DNA from: Sphingomonas-like bacterium B12
GTDB taxonomy: Bacteria > Pseudomonadota > Alphaproteobacteria > Sphingomonadales > Sphingomonadaceae
Length of the DNA stretch: 50,821 nt
Reading direction: 5' to 3'
Assembly (NCBI GenBank): GCA_000333335.1
Contig: BACX01000669.1
Span: 1 to 50,821, forward strand
Below, one piece after another: positions 39,277-48,829 of this stretch. Made by a program: the position numbers and the translations under genes. The notes beneath the pieces were generated by a model, which made no database searches, was not told the DNA's origin, and was given only the letters and a program-made list of their open reading frames with translations. How positions within the stretch are numbered: the first letter of the stretch is position 1; each line of letters starts with the position of its first letter.

Positions 39277-41709
39277 ATGGCGGGGTGCCGCGCGGTGGAG
39301 GAACTGCTGGCGCGCGACGCCGGCCGCTACCGCGTCACCATCTTCGGCGCCGAACCGCATGTGAACTACAATCGCATCATGCTCTCCCCCGTGCTGGCGG
39401 GCGAGAAGACGTTCGACGAGATCGTGATCAACGATCGCGCCTGGTATGCGGACAACGGCATCGAGCTGGTCGTCTCCGATCCGGTTGAGACGATCGACCG
39501 CGAGGCGAAGACGGTGCGGGCGCGATCAGGGCGTACGGTGTCCTACGACCGGCTGCTGATCGCCACCGGCTCCGATCCCTTCATCATTCCCGTACCGGGG
39601 CGCGACCTGCACGGCGTGATCAGCTTCCGCGACATGCATGACGTCGACCGGATGCTGGCGGCAGCGGAAGCCGGACGAAGCAGGGGTGGCGGCGATGCCG
39701 TGGTGATCGGCGGCGGCCTGCTCGGTCTCGAGGCGGCGCATGGCCTCACGCTGCGCGGCATGAAGGTGACCGTGCTGCACATCATGCCGGCACTGATGGA
39801 GCGCCAGCTCGACGAGGCGGCGGCGTGGCTGCTCAAGACGGCACTGGAGGGCCGAGGCCAGACCATTCTCACCGGTGCCGACACCGCCGAGATCTTCGGC
39901 GACGGCAAGGTCGAGGGCGTGCGCCTCAAGGACGGGCGCGAGATTCCGGCCAGCCTCGTCGTGATGGCGGTCGGCATCCGTCCCTCGGTGGCGCTGGCGC
40001 GCGATTGCGGGCTGGATGTCGGGCGCGGGATCAAGGTGGACGACCATATGGTCACCTCCGATCCCAGCGTGCTCGCGGTCGGCGAGTGCGTTGAGCATGA
40101 CGGCATGGTCTATGGCCTCGTCGCGCCCTTGTGGGAGATGTGCCGGGCGCTGGCCGACGGGCTGGTCGAGGCACCGACCGGCTATCGCGGGTCGGTCACG
40201 TCCACCAAGCTCAAGGTGGCCGGGCTGGACGTGTTCTCGGCCGGCGATTTCTCCGGCGGCGACGGCACCGAGGACATCGTGCTCCGCGACGCGTCGCGCG
40301 GCGTCTACAAGCGCGTGGTGCTCAAGGAGGATCGCGTCGTCGGCGCCGTGCTTTACGGCGATACGGCGGACGGCGGCTGGTATTTCGACCTGATGCGCAA
40401 GGCCGAGGATGTCGCGGACCTGCGCGACATTCTGATCTTCGGCCAGGCCTATGCCTCCGGAGGTGGGCGGGCGGACCCTAAGGCGGCCGTTGCGGCGCTT
40501 TCCGACGATGCGGAAATCTGCGGCTGCAACGGCGTCAGCAAGGGCAAGGTGATCGCCTGCATCGACGGCGGGTCGCACAGCCTCGATGCGGTGCGCGCTA
40601 CCTGCAAGGCGTCGGCCTCCTGCGGTTCCTGCACGGGGATGGTCGAGACTCTGCTGGCGCTGACGCTGGGCGACGGTGTCGAGACGGGTGCGAAGACGAT
40701 GTGCAAATGCACGAGCTTCACTCATGACGATGTCCGCCGTGAGATCGTCGCGCAGGGGATGCGTTCGATCCCCGAGGCGATGCAGAAGCTGCACTGGTCG
40801 ACGCCCGACGGCTGCTCCTCCTGCCGCCCGGCGCTCAATTACTATCTGCTCTGCGCGCTGCCGGGCGAGTATGAGGACGACCAGCAGAGCCGCTTCGTCA
40901 ACGAACGCCTCCACGCCAACATTCAGAAGGACGGCACCTATTCGGTGGTGCCGCGCATGTGGGGCGGCCTCACCAGCCCCAAGGAGCTTCGCGCCATCGC
41001 CGACGTGGTGGAGAAGTATGAAGCGCCGATGGTGAAGGTGACGGGCGGCCAGCGGCTCGACATCTTCGGCATCCGCAAGGAGGATCTGCCCGCCGTCTGG
41101 GCCGATCTCAACGCCGCTGGCATGGTTTCGGGCCATGCCTACGGCAAGGCGCTGCGCACGGTGAAGACCTGTGTCGGCTCCGAATGGTGCCGCTTCGGCA
41201 CGCAGGATTCGACCGGGCTGGGCGTCAGGATCGAGAAGATGACGTGGGGATCGTGGATGCCTCACAAGTTCAAAATCGCCGTCTCCGGCTGCCCGCGCAA
41301 CTGCGCCGAGGCGACGATCAAGGATTTCGGCGTGGTCTGCGTGGATTCGGGATACGAACTCCACATCGGCGGCAATGGCGGCATCAAGGTCCGCGCCACC
41401 GATCTGCTCTGCAAGGTCGAGACCGAACAGCAGGCCATGGATATGTGCGCCGCCTTCATCCAGCTCTACCGCGAGGAGGCGCGCTATCTGGAGCGTACCG
41501 CGCCATGGGTGGAGCGCGTCGGCCTCGATTACGTCAAGGGCCGGCTCGTCGAGGACGAGGGAAACCGCATCGCGCTCACCCGCCGTTTCCTGCACTCGCA
41601 GAGCTTCTCGCAGGACGATCCCTGGGCCGAGCGAGCGGCGGGCGCCGACCGGCAGCTTCACCATCCCATGGCCGAATTCCAGCCGATGACGGCTGTCGCA
41701 GCGGAGTGA
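39277..41709 (+). CDS. nirB: Assimilatory nitrite reductase large subunit NirB
   Basis: 810 codons in frame from the ATG at 39277, but that ATG falls inside the FAD-binding motif (IGNGMAG), so the true protein is longer (see 39182-39276). Order: FAD/NADH-disulfide-reductase-like domain with second nucleotide motif VVIGGGLLGLEAAHGL; BFD-like [2Fe-2S] domain (CGCNGV and CKASASCGSC); sulfite/nitrite-reductase domains with CX5C...CX3C siroheme-[4Fe-4S] ligands C632, C638, C672, C676. Reduces nitrite to ammonium using NAD(P)H with NirD. First gene after the second NasT-controlled leader. Confidence 0.92.
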   Translation: MAGCRAVEELLARDAGRYRVTIFGAEPHVNYNRIMLSPVLAGEKTFDEIVINDRAWYADNGIELVVSDPVETIDREAKTVRARSGRTVSYDRLLIATGSDPFIIPVPGRDLHGVISFRDMHDVDRMLAAAEAGRSRGGGDAVVIGGGLLGLEAAHGLTLRGMKVTVLHIMPALMERQLDEAAAWLLKTALEGRGQTILTGADTAEIFGDGKVEGVRLKDGREIPASLVVMAVGIRPSVALARDCGLDVGRGIKVDDHMVTSDPSVLAVGECVEHDGMVYGLVAPLWEMCRALADGLVEAPTGYRGSVTSTKLKVAGLDVFSAGDFSGGDGTEDIVLRDASRGVYKRVVLKEDRVVGAVLYGDTADGGWYFDLMRKAEDVADLRDILIFGQAYASGGGRADPKAAVAALSDDAEICGCNGVSKGKVIACIDGGSHSLDAVRATCKASASCGSCTGMVETLLALTLGDGVETGAKTMCKCTSFTHDDVRREIVAQGMRSIPEAMQKLHWSTPDGCSSCRPALNYYLLCALPGEYEDDQQSRFVNERLHANIQKDGTYSVVPRMWGGLTSPKELRAIADVVEKYEAPMVKVTGGQRLDIFGIRKEDLPAVWADLNAAGMVSGHAYGKALRTVKTCVGSEWCRFGTQDSTGLGVRIEKMTWGSWMPHKFKIAVSGCPRNCAEATIKDFGVVCVDSGYELHIGGNGGIKVRATDLLCKVETEQQAMDMCAAFIQLYREEARYLERTAPWVERVGLDYVKGRLVEDEGNRIALTRRFLHSQSFSQDDPWAERAAGADRQLHHPMAEFQPMTAVAAE

Positions 41710-41714
41710 TCGAC

Positions 41715-42053
41715 ATGATCGGAGACTGGATCGATATCGGCTGGGTCAACGAGATCCCGGTGCGCGGCAGCCGCACCGTGCCGGTGGCCGGCGGCGAGGA
41801 GATCGCCGTGTTCCGCACGGCGGACGGCAAGGTGTTCGCGCTCGCCAACCGCTGTCCGCACAACGGCGGCCCGCTGAGCCAGGGCATCGTCCACGGCCAC
41901 AGCGTCGCCTGCCCGCTGCACAACTGGCAGATCGCATTGTCCACGGGCGAGGCGCAGGGCGAGGACAAGGGCTGCACGCCGACCATCCCGGTGAGGGTGA
42001 GCGGCGGCCGGGTGCTACTCTGCCGCGCCTCGACGTTGAAGGCTGCCGCCTGA
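41715..42053 (+). CDS. nirD: Nitrite reductase small subunit NirD (Rieske-like)
   Basis: 112 residues, ATG at 41715, 5 bp after nirB. It has a Rieske fold with CPH...CPLH (CPHNGGPLSQG, VACPLHNWQIAL); NirD members often lack the cluster, yet here both Cys and both His are kept, so it may bind [2Fe-2S]. Partner of NirB in NAD(P)H-dependent nitrite reduction. One base separates its stop from the nasA start. Confidence 0.92.
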   Translation: MIGDWIDIGWVNEIPVRGSRTVPVAGGEEIAVFRTADGKVFALANRCPHNGGPLSQGIVHGHSVACPLHNWQIALSTGEAQGEDKGCTPTIPVRVSGGRVLLCRASTLKAAA

Positions 42054-42054
42054 G

Positions 42055-44661
42055 GTGAGCCAGGCCATCCGCACCACCTGCGCCTATTGCGGCGTCGGCT
42101 GCGGCGTGGTCGCGACGCCGACCGGCGAACGCACGGTCGCGATCAAGGGCGATCCGGATCACCCCGCCAATGCCGGCCGCCTCTGCTCCAAGGGTACGCA
42201 TCTCGGCGAGACGGTGGGGCTGGAGGGGCGGCTGCTCCATCCCATGATCGGGGAGAAGCGGGCAAGCTGGGAAAAGGCGCTCGATCTCGTGGCGCGGCGC
42301 TTCAAGGAGACGATCGCGCGGCACGGGCCGGACAGCGTCGCCTTCTACGTCTCCGGCCAGTTACTGACCGAGGATTATTACGTCGCCAACAAGCTGATGA
42401 AGGGCTTCATCGGGTCGGCCAATATCGACACCAATTCGCGGCTCTGCATGTCGAGCGCGGTGGCAGGGCATGTCCGCGCCTTCGGGGAAGATATCGTGCC
42501 CGCGAGCTACGACGACCTCGACGCAGCAAATCTGTTCGTCCTGGTCGGCTCCAACACCGCCTGGTGTCACCCGATCGTCTACCAGCGCATCCAGGCGCGC
42601 CGCGCAGCGTCGGGCGCCAAGCTGGTGGTGATCGACCCGCGCCGTACCGAGACATGCGAGGATGCCGATCTCCACCTCGCGATCCGGCCCGGCACCGACG
42701 TCGCGCTGATGAATGGGTTGCTCGCCTATTGCCGTCGCGAGGGGCTGGTGGACGAGGCGTATCTCGCCGCCAGCGTGAATGTGCCCGAAGGCTTCTGGGA
42801 CTGCCTCGACGACGGGCACGATCTCTGGACGATCGCCAAGGTCTGCGACGTGGCCCCGGCCGATCTCCAGCGCTTCTACGATCTGTTCGGCGCCCATCCG
42901 CGCACCGTCACGTTGTTCAGCCAGGGCATCAATCAGTCGCTGCGCGGCACCGATCAGGTCAACGCGATCTGCAACGTCCACCTTGCCACCGGGCGGATTG
43001 GCAAGTCGGGCGCCGCGCCCTTCTCGATCACCGGCCAGCCCAATGCGATGGGGGGCAGGGAGGTGGGCGGCCTCGCCTCCAGCCTCGCCTCGCACATGGG
43101 TTTCGCGCCCGAGAATGTCGCGCGGGTCGGCCGCTTCTGGTCGGCGCCGCGCATGGCGGCGAAGCCGGGGCTCAAGGCGGTCGATCTGTTCCGCGCGGTC
43201 GGCGAGGGGCGGATCAAGGCGATCTGGATCATGGCGACCAATCCGGCCGTCTCGATGCCCGATGCCGGCCGGGTGCGCGAGGCGCTGGCCAACTGCCCAT
43301 TCGTCGTCGTCTCGGACGTGATCGCCGACACCGACACGACGCGTTACGCCCATGTCCGCCTGCCCGCCGCCGGCTGGGGCGAGAAGGACGGCACCGTCAC
43401 CAATTCGGAGCGGCGGGTCAGCCGCCAGCGCCCGCTCTTCGCCCTGCCCGGCGAGGCGCAGCCCGACTGGTGGATTGTCAAGGAAGTCGGCCGGCGGATG
43501 GGCTGGGGCCACGCCTTCGCCTATGATCGCCCCGCCGACGTGTGGCGCGAGCATGCCCGCCTCTCGACCTACCAGAATGACGGGGCGCGGCTGTTCGACC
43601 TCAAGGCCCATGCCGCGATCGGCAACGAGGCCTATGATGCGCTGGAGCCCTTCTCGTGGGGCGGGCGGCCCTTTGCCGATGGTCGCTTCCCGACGCCGGA
43701 CGGACGGTCCCGGCTCGTCTCGGTGCGACAGGCGCCGCTCGCCGATCCGCTCGCGCAATGGCCGATGACGCTCAACACCGGACGCTATCGCGACCAGTGG
43801 CACACGATGACGCGCACCGGCCTCTCCCCCAGGCTCGCGCGCCATCGCGAGGAGCCGCTGGTCGAGATCCATCCTCGTGACGCCGAACAACTGGGCCTCA
43901 CCGAAGTCGACATCGCCCGCGTCGCCACGCCGCAGGGCGAGAGCCTGTTTCGCGTGACGCTCAGCGAGGGCCAGCGGCGCGGCGAATTGTTCACGCCGAT
44001 CCACTGGACCGATCGCCAGTCCAGCGGCGGGCGCTCTGGGTTGCTGCCGCGTCCGCTGGTCGATCCGCATTCGGGCCAGCCAGGCTTCAAGCAGACCCCG
44101 GCGCGCGCCGAGAAGGTGTCGGTGGAATGGCGGGGTTTCCTGCTGCTGCACGGGCATGCCGAACTGATGCCGGATTGCCTGTGGGCGACGCGGATCACCG
44201 TGCCGACCGGCACGCTCTACGAACTGGCCGGTGCAGGCGATCCCGCGCGGCTCGATCGCTGGTTGCCCAAGGGCGAGCGCGTCGAGGTGTCGGATGCGAG
44301 GCGGGGCTCGCGCAGGACCGCGATCATCGCCGACGGCCGGCTGGCCGCCGGCCTCTTCATCGCCCGCGACGACAGCCTGCCGCCGCGCGACTGGCTGATC
44401 GAGCAGCTGGGCGAGGCCGCCAGCGCCGCCGTGCTCGCCGGCCGGCCGGCCGGGAAGCAGGTCGATCGTGGCCCGATCATCTGCGTCTGCTTCGATGTCG
44501 GCCTGCGCACGATCGTCTCGGCGATCGCCGGGCAGGGGTTGGTCGATGTCCCCGCCATCGGCAAGGCGCTGGGCGCCGGCACCAATTGCGGCTCCTGCCG
44601 CCCGGCGCTCGCCCGCATCCTCGCTGAGCATCCGCCCATCCCAAAGGAAGACATCGCATGA
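42055..44661 (+). CDS. nasA: Assimilatory nitrate reductase catalytic subunit NasA
   Basis: 868 residues from a GTG. N-terminal [4Fe-4S] ligands C9, C12, C16 and C44 (TTCAYCGVGCGVV, LCSKG) precede the molybdopterin domains (SANIDTNSRLCMSSAV, the Mo-ligand Cys region; RRTETCEDADLHLAI; GKSGAAPFSITGQPNAMGGREVGG) and the C-terminal dinucleotide-binding domain. A BFD-like [2Fe-2S] domain is fused at the C-terminus (ICVCFDVGL, GAGTNCGSCRPA), which would take electrons from a reductase. Converts nitrate to nitrite in the cytoplasm. Overlaps cobA by 4 bp. Confidence 0.95.
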   Translation: MSQAIRTTCAYCGVGCGVVATPTGERTVAIKGDPDHPANAGRLCSKGTHLGETVGLEGRLLHPMIGEKRASWEKALDLVARRFKETIARHGPDSVAFYVSGQLLTEDYYVANKLMKGFIGSANIDTNSRLCMSSAVAGHVRAFGEDIVPASYDDLDAANLFVLVGSNTAWCHPIVYQRIQARRAASGAKLVVIDPRRTETCEDADLHLAIRPGTDVALMNGLLAYCRREGLVDEAYLAASVNVPEGFWDCLDDGHDLWTIAKVCDVAPADLQRFYDLFGAHPRTVTLFSQGINQSLRGTDQVNAICNVHLATGRIGKSGAAPFSITGQPNAMGGREVGGLASSLASHMGFAPENVARVGRFWSAPRMAAKPGLKAVDLFRAVGEGRIKAIWIMATNPAVSMPDAGRVREALANCPFVVVSDVIADTDTTRYAHVRLPAAGWGEKDGTVTNSERRVSRQRPLFALPGEAQPDWWIVKEVGRRMGWGHAFAYDRPADVWREHARLSTYQNDGARLFDLKAHAAIGNEAYDALEPFSWGGRPFADGRFPTPDGRSRLVSVRQAPLADPLAQWPMTLNTGRYRDQWHTMTRTGLSPRLARHREEPLVEIHPRDAEQLGLTEVDIARVATPQGESLFRVTLSEGQRRGELFTPIHWTDRQSSGGRSGLLPRPLVDPHSGQPGFKQTPARAEKVSVEWRGFLLLHGHAELMPDCLWATRITVPTGTLYELAGAGDPARLDRWLPKGERVEVSDARRGSRRTAIIADGRLAAGLFIARDDSLPPRDWLIEQLGEAASAAVLAGRPAGKQVDRGPIICVCFDVGLRTIVSAIAGQGLVDVPAIGKALGAGTNCGSCRPALARILAEHPPIPKEDIA

Positions 44662-45440
44662 CGCAGGACGACTTCGCGCCGGGGACTGTCTGGCTGATCG
44701 GCGCCGGGCCGGGCGATCCCGAGCTTCTCACTCGCAAGGCCGAGCGGTTGCTCGGCAAGGCGGACGTGGTGTTCCACGACGCGCTGGTCGGCGCTGGCGT
44801 TTTGGCGCTGACCAGGCCGGGCGCCGAGCTGGTGAGCGTCGGCAAGCGATCGGGCCGCCACTCCAAAAGCCAGGACGACATCAACGCACTGCTGCTGAGC
44901 GCGGCGCGCGAGGGGCGGCGTGTCGTGCGGCTGAAGGGCGGCGATCCCTCCATCTTCGGCCGCTCGGCGGAGGAAATGGAATGCCTGGCGGCGGCAGGCA
45001 TCCGCGTGCAGGTCTGCCCCGGCATCACCGCCGCCAGCGCGGCGGCCGGTTCGGCCGGCATCTCGCTGACGTTGCGTGGCCTTGCGCGTGGGTTGACCTT
45101 CGTCACCGCGCATGCGCGCGCCGGGGAGATGCTGGCGATCGACTGGCCGGCCCTCGTTCGCAGCGAGGCGACGCTGGCGGTTTATATGGGACGCAGCGCG
45201 GCCGGCGAGGTTGCGCGCAACCTCATCGCGGCGGGCTTGTCGTCCGAGACGGCGGTGCTGGTCGCCGTCGACGTGTCGCTGCCAAATGAGAGGCTGGTTC
45301 GTGGCCGACTTTCCGCGCTTCCTTTCCTCGTCGAGGCCGTGAGCGACGACAGCCCGACCCTGCTGCTGATCGGCGAAGCGGCGCGGGATAGACGGGCTGT
45401 CTCTGTCGATGCCGAAGTCATCGCCGTCGAAAAATGTTGA
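44658..45440 (+). CDS. cobA: Uroporphyrinogen-III C-methyltransferase (SUMT)
   Basis: 260 residues. SUMT motifs: WLIGAGPGDPELLTRKA (N-terminal P-loop-like motif), DVVFHDALVG, VRLKGGDPSIFGR, and the methylase region GITAASAAAGSAGISLTLRG. It makes precorrin-2 from uroporphyrinogen III with two SAM, the first step to siroheme, the NirB cofactor. Overlaps nasA (ATGA), making the final gene of the nirB-nirD-nasA-cobA operon. A fused CysG-type dehydrogenase domain is absent. Confidence 0.93.
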   Translation: MTQDDFAPGTVWLIGAGPGDPELLTRKAERLLGKADVVFHDALVGAGVLALTRPGAELVSVGKRSGRHSKSQDDINALLLSAAREGRRVVRLKGGDPSIFGRSAEEMECLAAAGIRVQVCPGITAASAAAGSAGISLTLRGLARGLTFVTAHARAGEMLAIDWPALVRSEATLAVYMGRSAAGEVARNLIAAGLSSETAVLVAVDVSLPNERLVRGRLSALPFLVEAVSDDSPTLLLIGEAARDRRAVSVDAEVIAVEKC

Positions 45441-45458
45441 ATATCGCTGAATGAAAAA

Positions 45459-45477
45459 CCGGGCCAGGTCAGCCCGG
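45459..45477. terminator. Hairpin between cobA and the chemoreceptor gene
   Basis: CCGGGC/GCCCGG with a 7-nt loop lies 19 bp after the cobA stop. Read on the minus strand it runs into TTTTT; on the plus strand the T-run is missing. It may be a bidirectional or 3'-stabilising terminator. Confidence 0.5.
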
Positions 45478-45691
45478 ATAAACAATTAATCAGTTGCCTT
45501 CAGCTTCCAAGCCGCAGGGCCGTCAACGGCCTATGATATCGTCCCACCCTCGCGCTGCAGAAGGCTCCGCTTGGTCGGACCGTATCTCAGGCTCTCCCAT
45601 ACCGCCGCTGAGCCTGCAATATCACACCAAGTCCCGTGGGGCCGTCAAAACCCTGCTCTTGGTTAAGCACCTCGTAGACAACTTTGCGTAG

Positions 45692-47638
45692 ATGCGGAAA
45701 AACACCGAGGAACTGATTCTTAGCCGCCATGCCCCATCGACCTTACAATTGTTCCGCGAGATGAAACAATGGCCGATCCGACTTCGGTTGCCAAAGTTTC
45801 GCGGCGTCAACGATCGTGCGGTCAAGGCTCTTTGGCCTCTTTTCTGCCTGGCGGTGATGGCCATCCTGGGCGCGAGCACGATGGCGGCGATGCTTGCATG
45901 GCGCATGGATACGGTTGCAGCGACCGAGAAGCGCCAGATGATGGTCGGCGCCTATGCGCGCGAGATCGATACGCTTCGGGCCATGGCGCGAGATTACACT
46001 CGCTGGGACGATGCGGTCACACACCTCTATGGGACGGTGGATCAACGCTGGGCGCGCGCCAACATCGGCGGCACCTACGTCAACGTCGTGCTCGATCATG
46101 ACGGCTCCACTCTTTTCGGCTCCGAACCATCGCACAGGGATCCTCGCCTGGACCAGGTGGCGGCGGACGCCAGGACCAAATTGCTCGCGAGGCTGCCAAG
46201 GACTCTCGACCAAGTGGACCGTGCCGACATTGTCGGATTTGTCGGCCGCTATCGCGGCGAGCCGGCGATATTCGCCGCCGGCCCGATCGTCCCGACGAAC
46301 CTCGCCGAGACACCCGGGCCGTTGCGTTACGGCATCGTTATAAAAAAGCTCGACGCAAATGTGATAGCCGGATGGCAGCGCGCTTTCGATCTGACGGGAC
46401 TACGCTGGTCTGGGCACGCGTCCTCGTCCCCCAATGAAATCATCGTGCGTGATGGAAACGATCCCGTCGCGGTGCTCGCATGGGATCCGGTCCGCCCCGG
46501 CTTGTCGTCTCTGGCGTCGATGTCCCCGTTCATTGCCTTATGCGGCTTTTGTTTCATCGCACTCCTAGTCGTCCTCTCACGCACGATAGTTCGGACGGAC
46601 CGCGAACTCAGAACGCAGACGGAAGCCGCGACTGCCGCCGCGCTTGATTTGCAGGCCGCGCGGGATGAAGCGTTTTCGGCTCAAGGCAGGGCTGAAAAGG
46701 CTCTCGCGATCGCCGAAGCCTCCAAGGCGCAAACAGAGCGGATGGCCGCCCAGGCCGCGGTGGATGAGGCAACTCATCGTGAACAGCTTCGCGAAGCCGC
46801 CGCAACAGTCGCGGATCTGATCGAAAGTTCGGTGGGCGAGCGCGTGGCTGAACTGTTGGTCACTGCCGACGCCCTCGATACGAGCGCAGCCCGGACTTTG
46901 TCCGCTGTGGCGGATCAGGAGCGAGATGCACTGGCGGCGCAGCGGACGAGCCAGATGGCTACCGATGCCATGCAAGAGATTGCCGCTCGGGTATCGGACC
47001 TGATTACGGCCATTCACCAGATACATCGTGAAGCGAACAACACCCAGCAGGCAATCGCCGCTGCCGGTGAGCAATCCCGAGCCGTAGCAGCAGCGAATGC
47101 AACATTGAGCCGACATGTCGAGGTGATCGGAAGTTCGAGTGCGACAATCGAACAAATAGCCCACCAGACAAACCTTCTCTCGCTGAACGCGGCGATCGAG
47201 GCAGCCCGGGCCGGCGAACACGGTCGCGGCTTTGTGATCGTAGCGAACGAGGTCAAGTCCCTGGCCGAAAGCACGGGCAGGAATGCGTCCGATATCATCG
47301 ACAAAGTCGGAAGGGTTGAGGCCGCCGCGGCTTCGACCGTAGCGTTGTCGGGTGAGGTGCACGACCTATTGCGCACGGTCGACCGATCGGCAACCGAGAC
47401 GTCGAGAGCGGTCGATCATCAAGACACTGCCGCCAAATCGATCTTAGAGACGAGCGAGCGGGTCCGGCAAGAAGCCGAGGAGGCACTTTCGGCGATCACC
47501 TGCATCGTCGAGAGGCTTCCCGGCGTATCGACGGATGCCGCCCACACCCAGGCGGTTGGCAGCCAGATCAGAAGAAGCGCACATCTCCTGCAGGAAGAGC
47601 TTCAACAGCTGATGCGAAGCCTCCGGGCGTCCACTTGA
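45692..47638 (+). CDS. Methyl-accepting chemotaxis-like protein with CHASE4-type sensor
   Basis: 648 residues from the ATG at 45692 (ATG at 45761 is possible). TM1 is at ~45-68 ([23 protein letters not shown]). The periplasmic CHASE4-like domain begins [18 protein letters not shown] and TM2 is at ~277-300. A coiled-coil linker and the MCP signalling hairpin follow ([40 protein letters not shown]). The usual HAMP domain is not evident. CheA/CheW coupling is likely. The ligand is unknown; next to the nitrate locus, a nitrogen signal is possible but unproven. Confidence 0.85.
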   Translation: MRKNTEELILSRHAPSTLQLFREMKQWPIRLRLPKFRGVNDRAVKALWPLFCLAVMAILGASTMAAMLAWRMDTVAATEKRQMMVGAYAREIDTLRAMARDYTRWDDAVTHLYGTVDQRWARANIGGTYVNVVLDHDGSTLFGSEPSHRDPRLDQVAADARTKLLARLPRTLDQVDRADIVGFVGRYRGEPAIFAAGPIVPTNLAETPGPLRYGIVIKKLDANVIAGWQRAFDLTGLRWSGHASSSPNEIIVRDGNDPVAVLAWDPVRPGLSSLASMSPFIALCGFCFIALLVVLSRTIVRTDRELRTQTEAATAAALDLQAARDEAFSAQGRAEKALAIAEASKAQTERMAAQAAVDEATHREQLREAAATVADLIESSVGERVAELLVTADALDTSAARTLSAVADQERDALAAQRTSQMATDAMQEIAARVSDLITAIHQIHREANNTQQAIAAAGEQSRAVAAANATLSRHVEVIGSSSATIEQIAHQTNLLSLNAAIEAARAGEHGRGFVIVANEVKSLAESTGRNASDIIDKVGRVEAAAASTVALSGEVHDLLRTVDRSATETSRAVDHQDTAAKSILETSERVRQEAEEALSAITCIVERLPGVSTDAAHTQAVGSQIRRSAHLLQEELQQLMRSLRAST

Positions 47639-48213
47639 CTCGCACCTGACGTGCCGGATGACTTGGGCTGTCGGCAAAGCGCCCTTTGTCGGCGTTCCCG
47701 AGCTTCCGATCCTATCCTAATCCGGTCGGTCCCGTTCCGCGCAGTTCACCGATGATGTCCTGCAACCAAACAGATGGGCGATCTGGTGAGCCGCTCAGGT
47801 CGAGATCGTCACGTTTCCGATCCAATCTAGCACTTCACATTGATCTAGATTATGGTCCGAAAAACGGCTGATTCAGGCAAGGTGCGTCGACCACATCAAC
47901 ATCTCTGGCTTCGCTGGCGCTCGTTAGGCACGGTAAATGGCTTCGTCGTCGAAGCCCGCAACTGCGCTGTGTGCTGGATGCAGGATACGCGCGCCGAGCC
48001 TCTTCGAAATGATCATCCGACCACGGGTGGGAGCCGATCCCGAACCACTGGCCAAGAAGCAAGATCGCACGGATGACCCATATTTTCGATGAGCTCACGC
48101 AGAAGAGCTGCTCGGCAATCTTCGGACCATTCACGGCACAAATATAATGTGGATCCGTAAATACGAAGAAATCGAATCGATCACCATGAAATAATTGCGC
48201 AAGGAAGGATGTT
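47639..48213. other. 575-bp region without a convincing gene
   Basis: A plus-strand frame (47852-48076) and minus-strand frames exist but lack ribosome sites and natural composition. Sequence is less GC-rich than its surroundings around 47830-47860 and 48120-48190. The strong AAGGAAGG site at its end serves the next gene. No repeat, terminator or RNA structure was recognised. Confidence 0.4.
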
Positions 48214-48540
48214 GTGAAATTCTATGTGCCCTACGTGGAAGGGGAACAGCAGGCCGAAAAGGTCTGGACAAGCGTTCGCGCTTTTCTCATTGAGCAGGGC
48301 CTTTCCACCACCGATCGTCGCATACGGAAGGTGTATTTTCAGCAGCACGGGAACGATTATGAAGCCGAGGTGGGAAAAATGTTTGACGATCTTCGGGAGG
48401 AGACGATCCTCATTCTTGAGGCCGCTCATCGCAAGCTGATCTACCTGTGCACTCCTAATCGAGGAATAGTACGCGGCGACCCATATCTCATCAGCGCCCA
48501 TCAAACCAAGACCTACGTCGTGGATTTCGATAGGTCCTGA
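48214..48540 (+). CDS. Hypothetical protein
   Basis: 108 residues from a GTG with AAGGAAGG at a good distance. Composition is natural: KFYVPYVEGEQQAEKVWTS, then RKVYFQQHGNDYEAEVGKM, ILEAAHRKLIYLCTPNRG. The predicted fold is alpha/beta and soluble. No family is recognised. It stands alone, converging on the TonB receptor gene. Confidence 0.6.
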   Translation: MKFYVPYVEGEQQAEKVWTSVRAFLIEQGLSTTDRRIRKVYFQQHGNDYEAEVGKMFDDLREETILILEAAHRKLIYLCTPNRGIVRGDPYLISAHQTKTYVVDFDRS

Positions 48541-48829
48541 CGAGGTTCCGCGCGTCTTGCTTGCTCGGGTGGTTATCAGCGATCAAGAGATTGACCCAGC
48601 TCCTTGCTTCGGCGCGCTAGGAATTCACGGCGCTGCGTTTCTCCAGTGATCCCTGCGGCATCGGGGGGGCGAGGATGGGCTTTGCGCCTGAAGACCCTTG
48701 ATCGCGTCCTATGGCAAGAGGCTCAGCGGATGCTGGATATCCGCCGCTGAGGCGGCGGGCGCCGAAAGGATCGACACGAGGATGGCGGCAACTCGCATGC
48801 TGGGCATCGCTTGGTCTCCGGGGAAGGGG

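Noticed and set aside
39526-41664. 712-codon minus-strand frame
   Set aside because: Antisense to nirB with unnatural His/Arg/Ala composition.
42361-44631. 756-codon minus-strand frame
   Set aside because: Antisense to nasA; same reasons as above.
31639-45684. 11-bp direct repeat GTAGACAACTT at 31639-31649 and 45674-45684, flanking the MarR-CLC-nitrate segment
   Set aside because: Tempting as a target-site duplication, but 11-bp matches are expected by chance in 50 kb, and no element ends or transposase are present.
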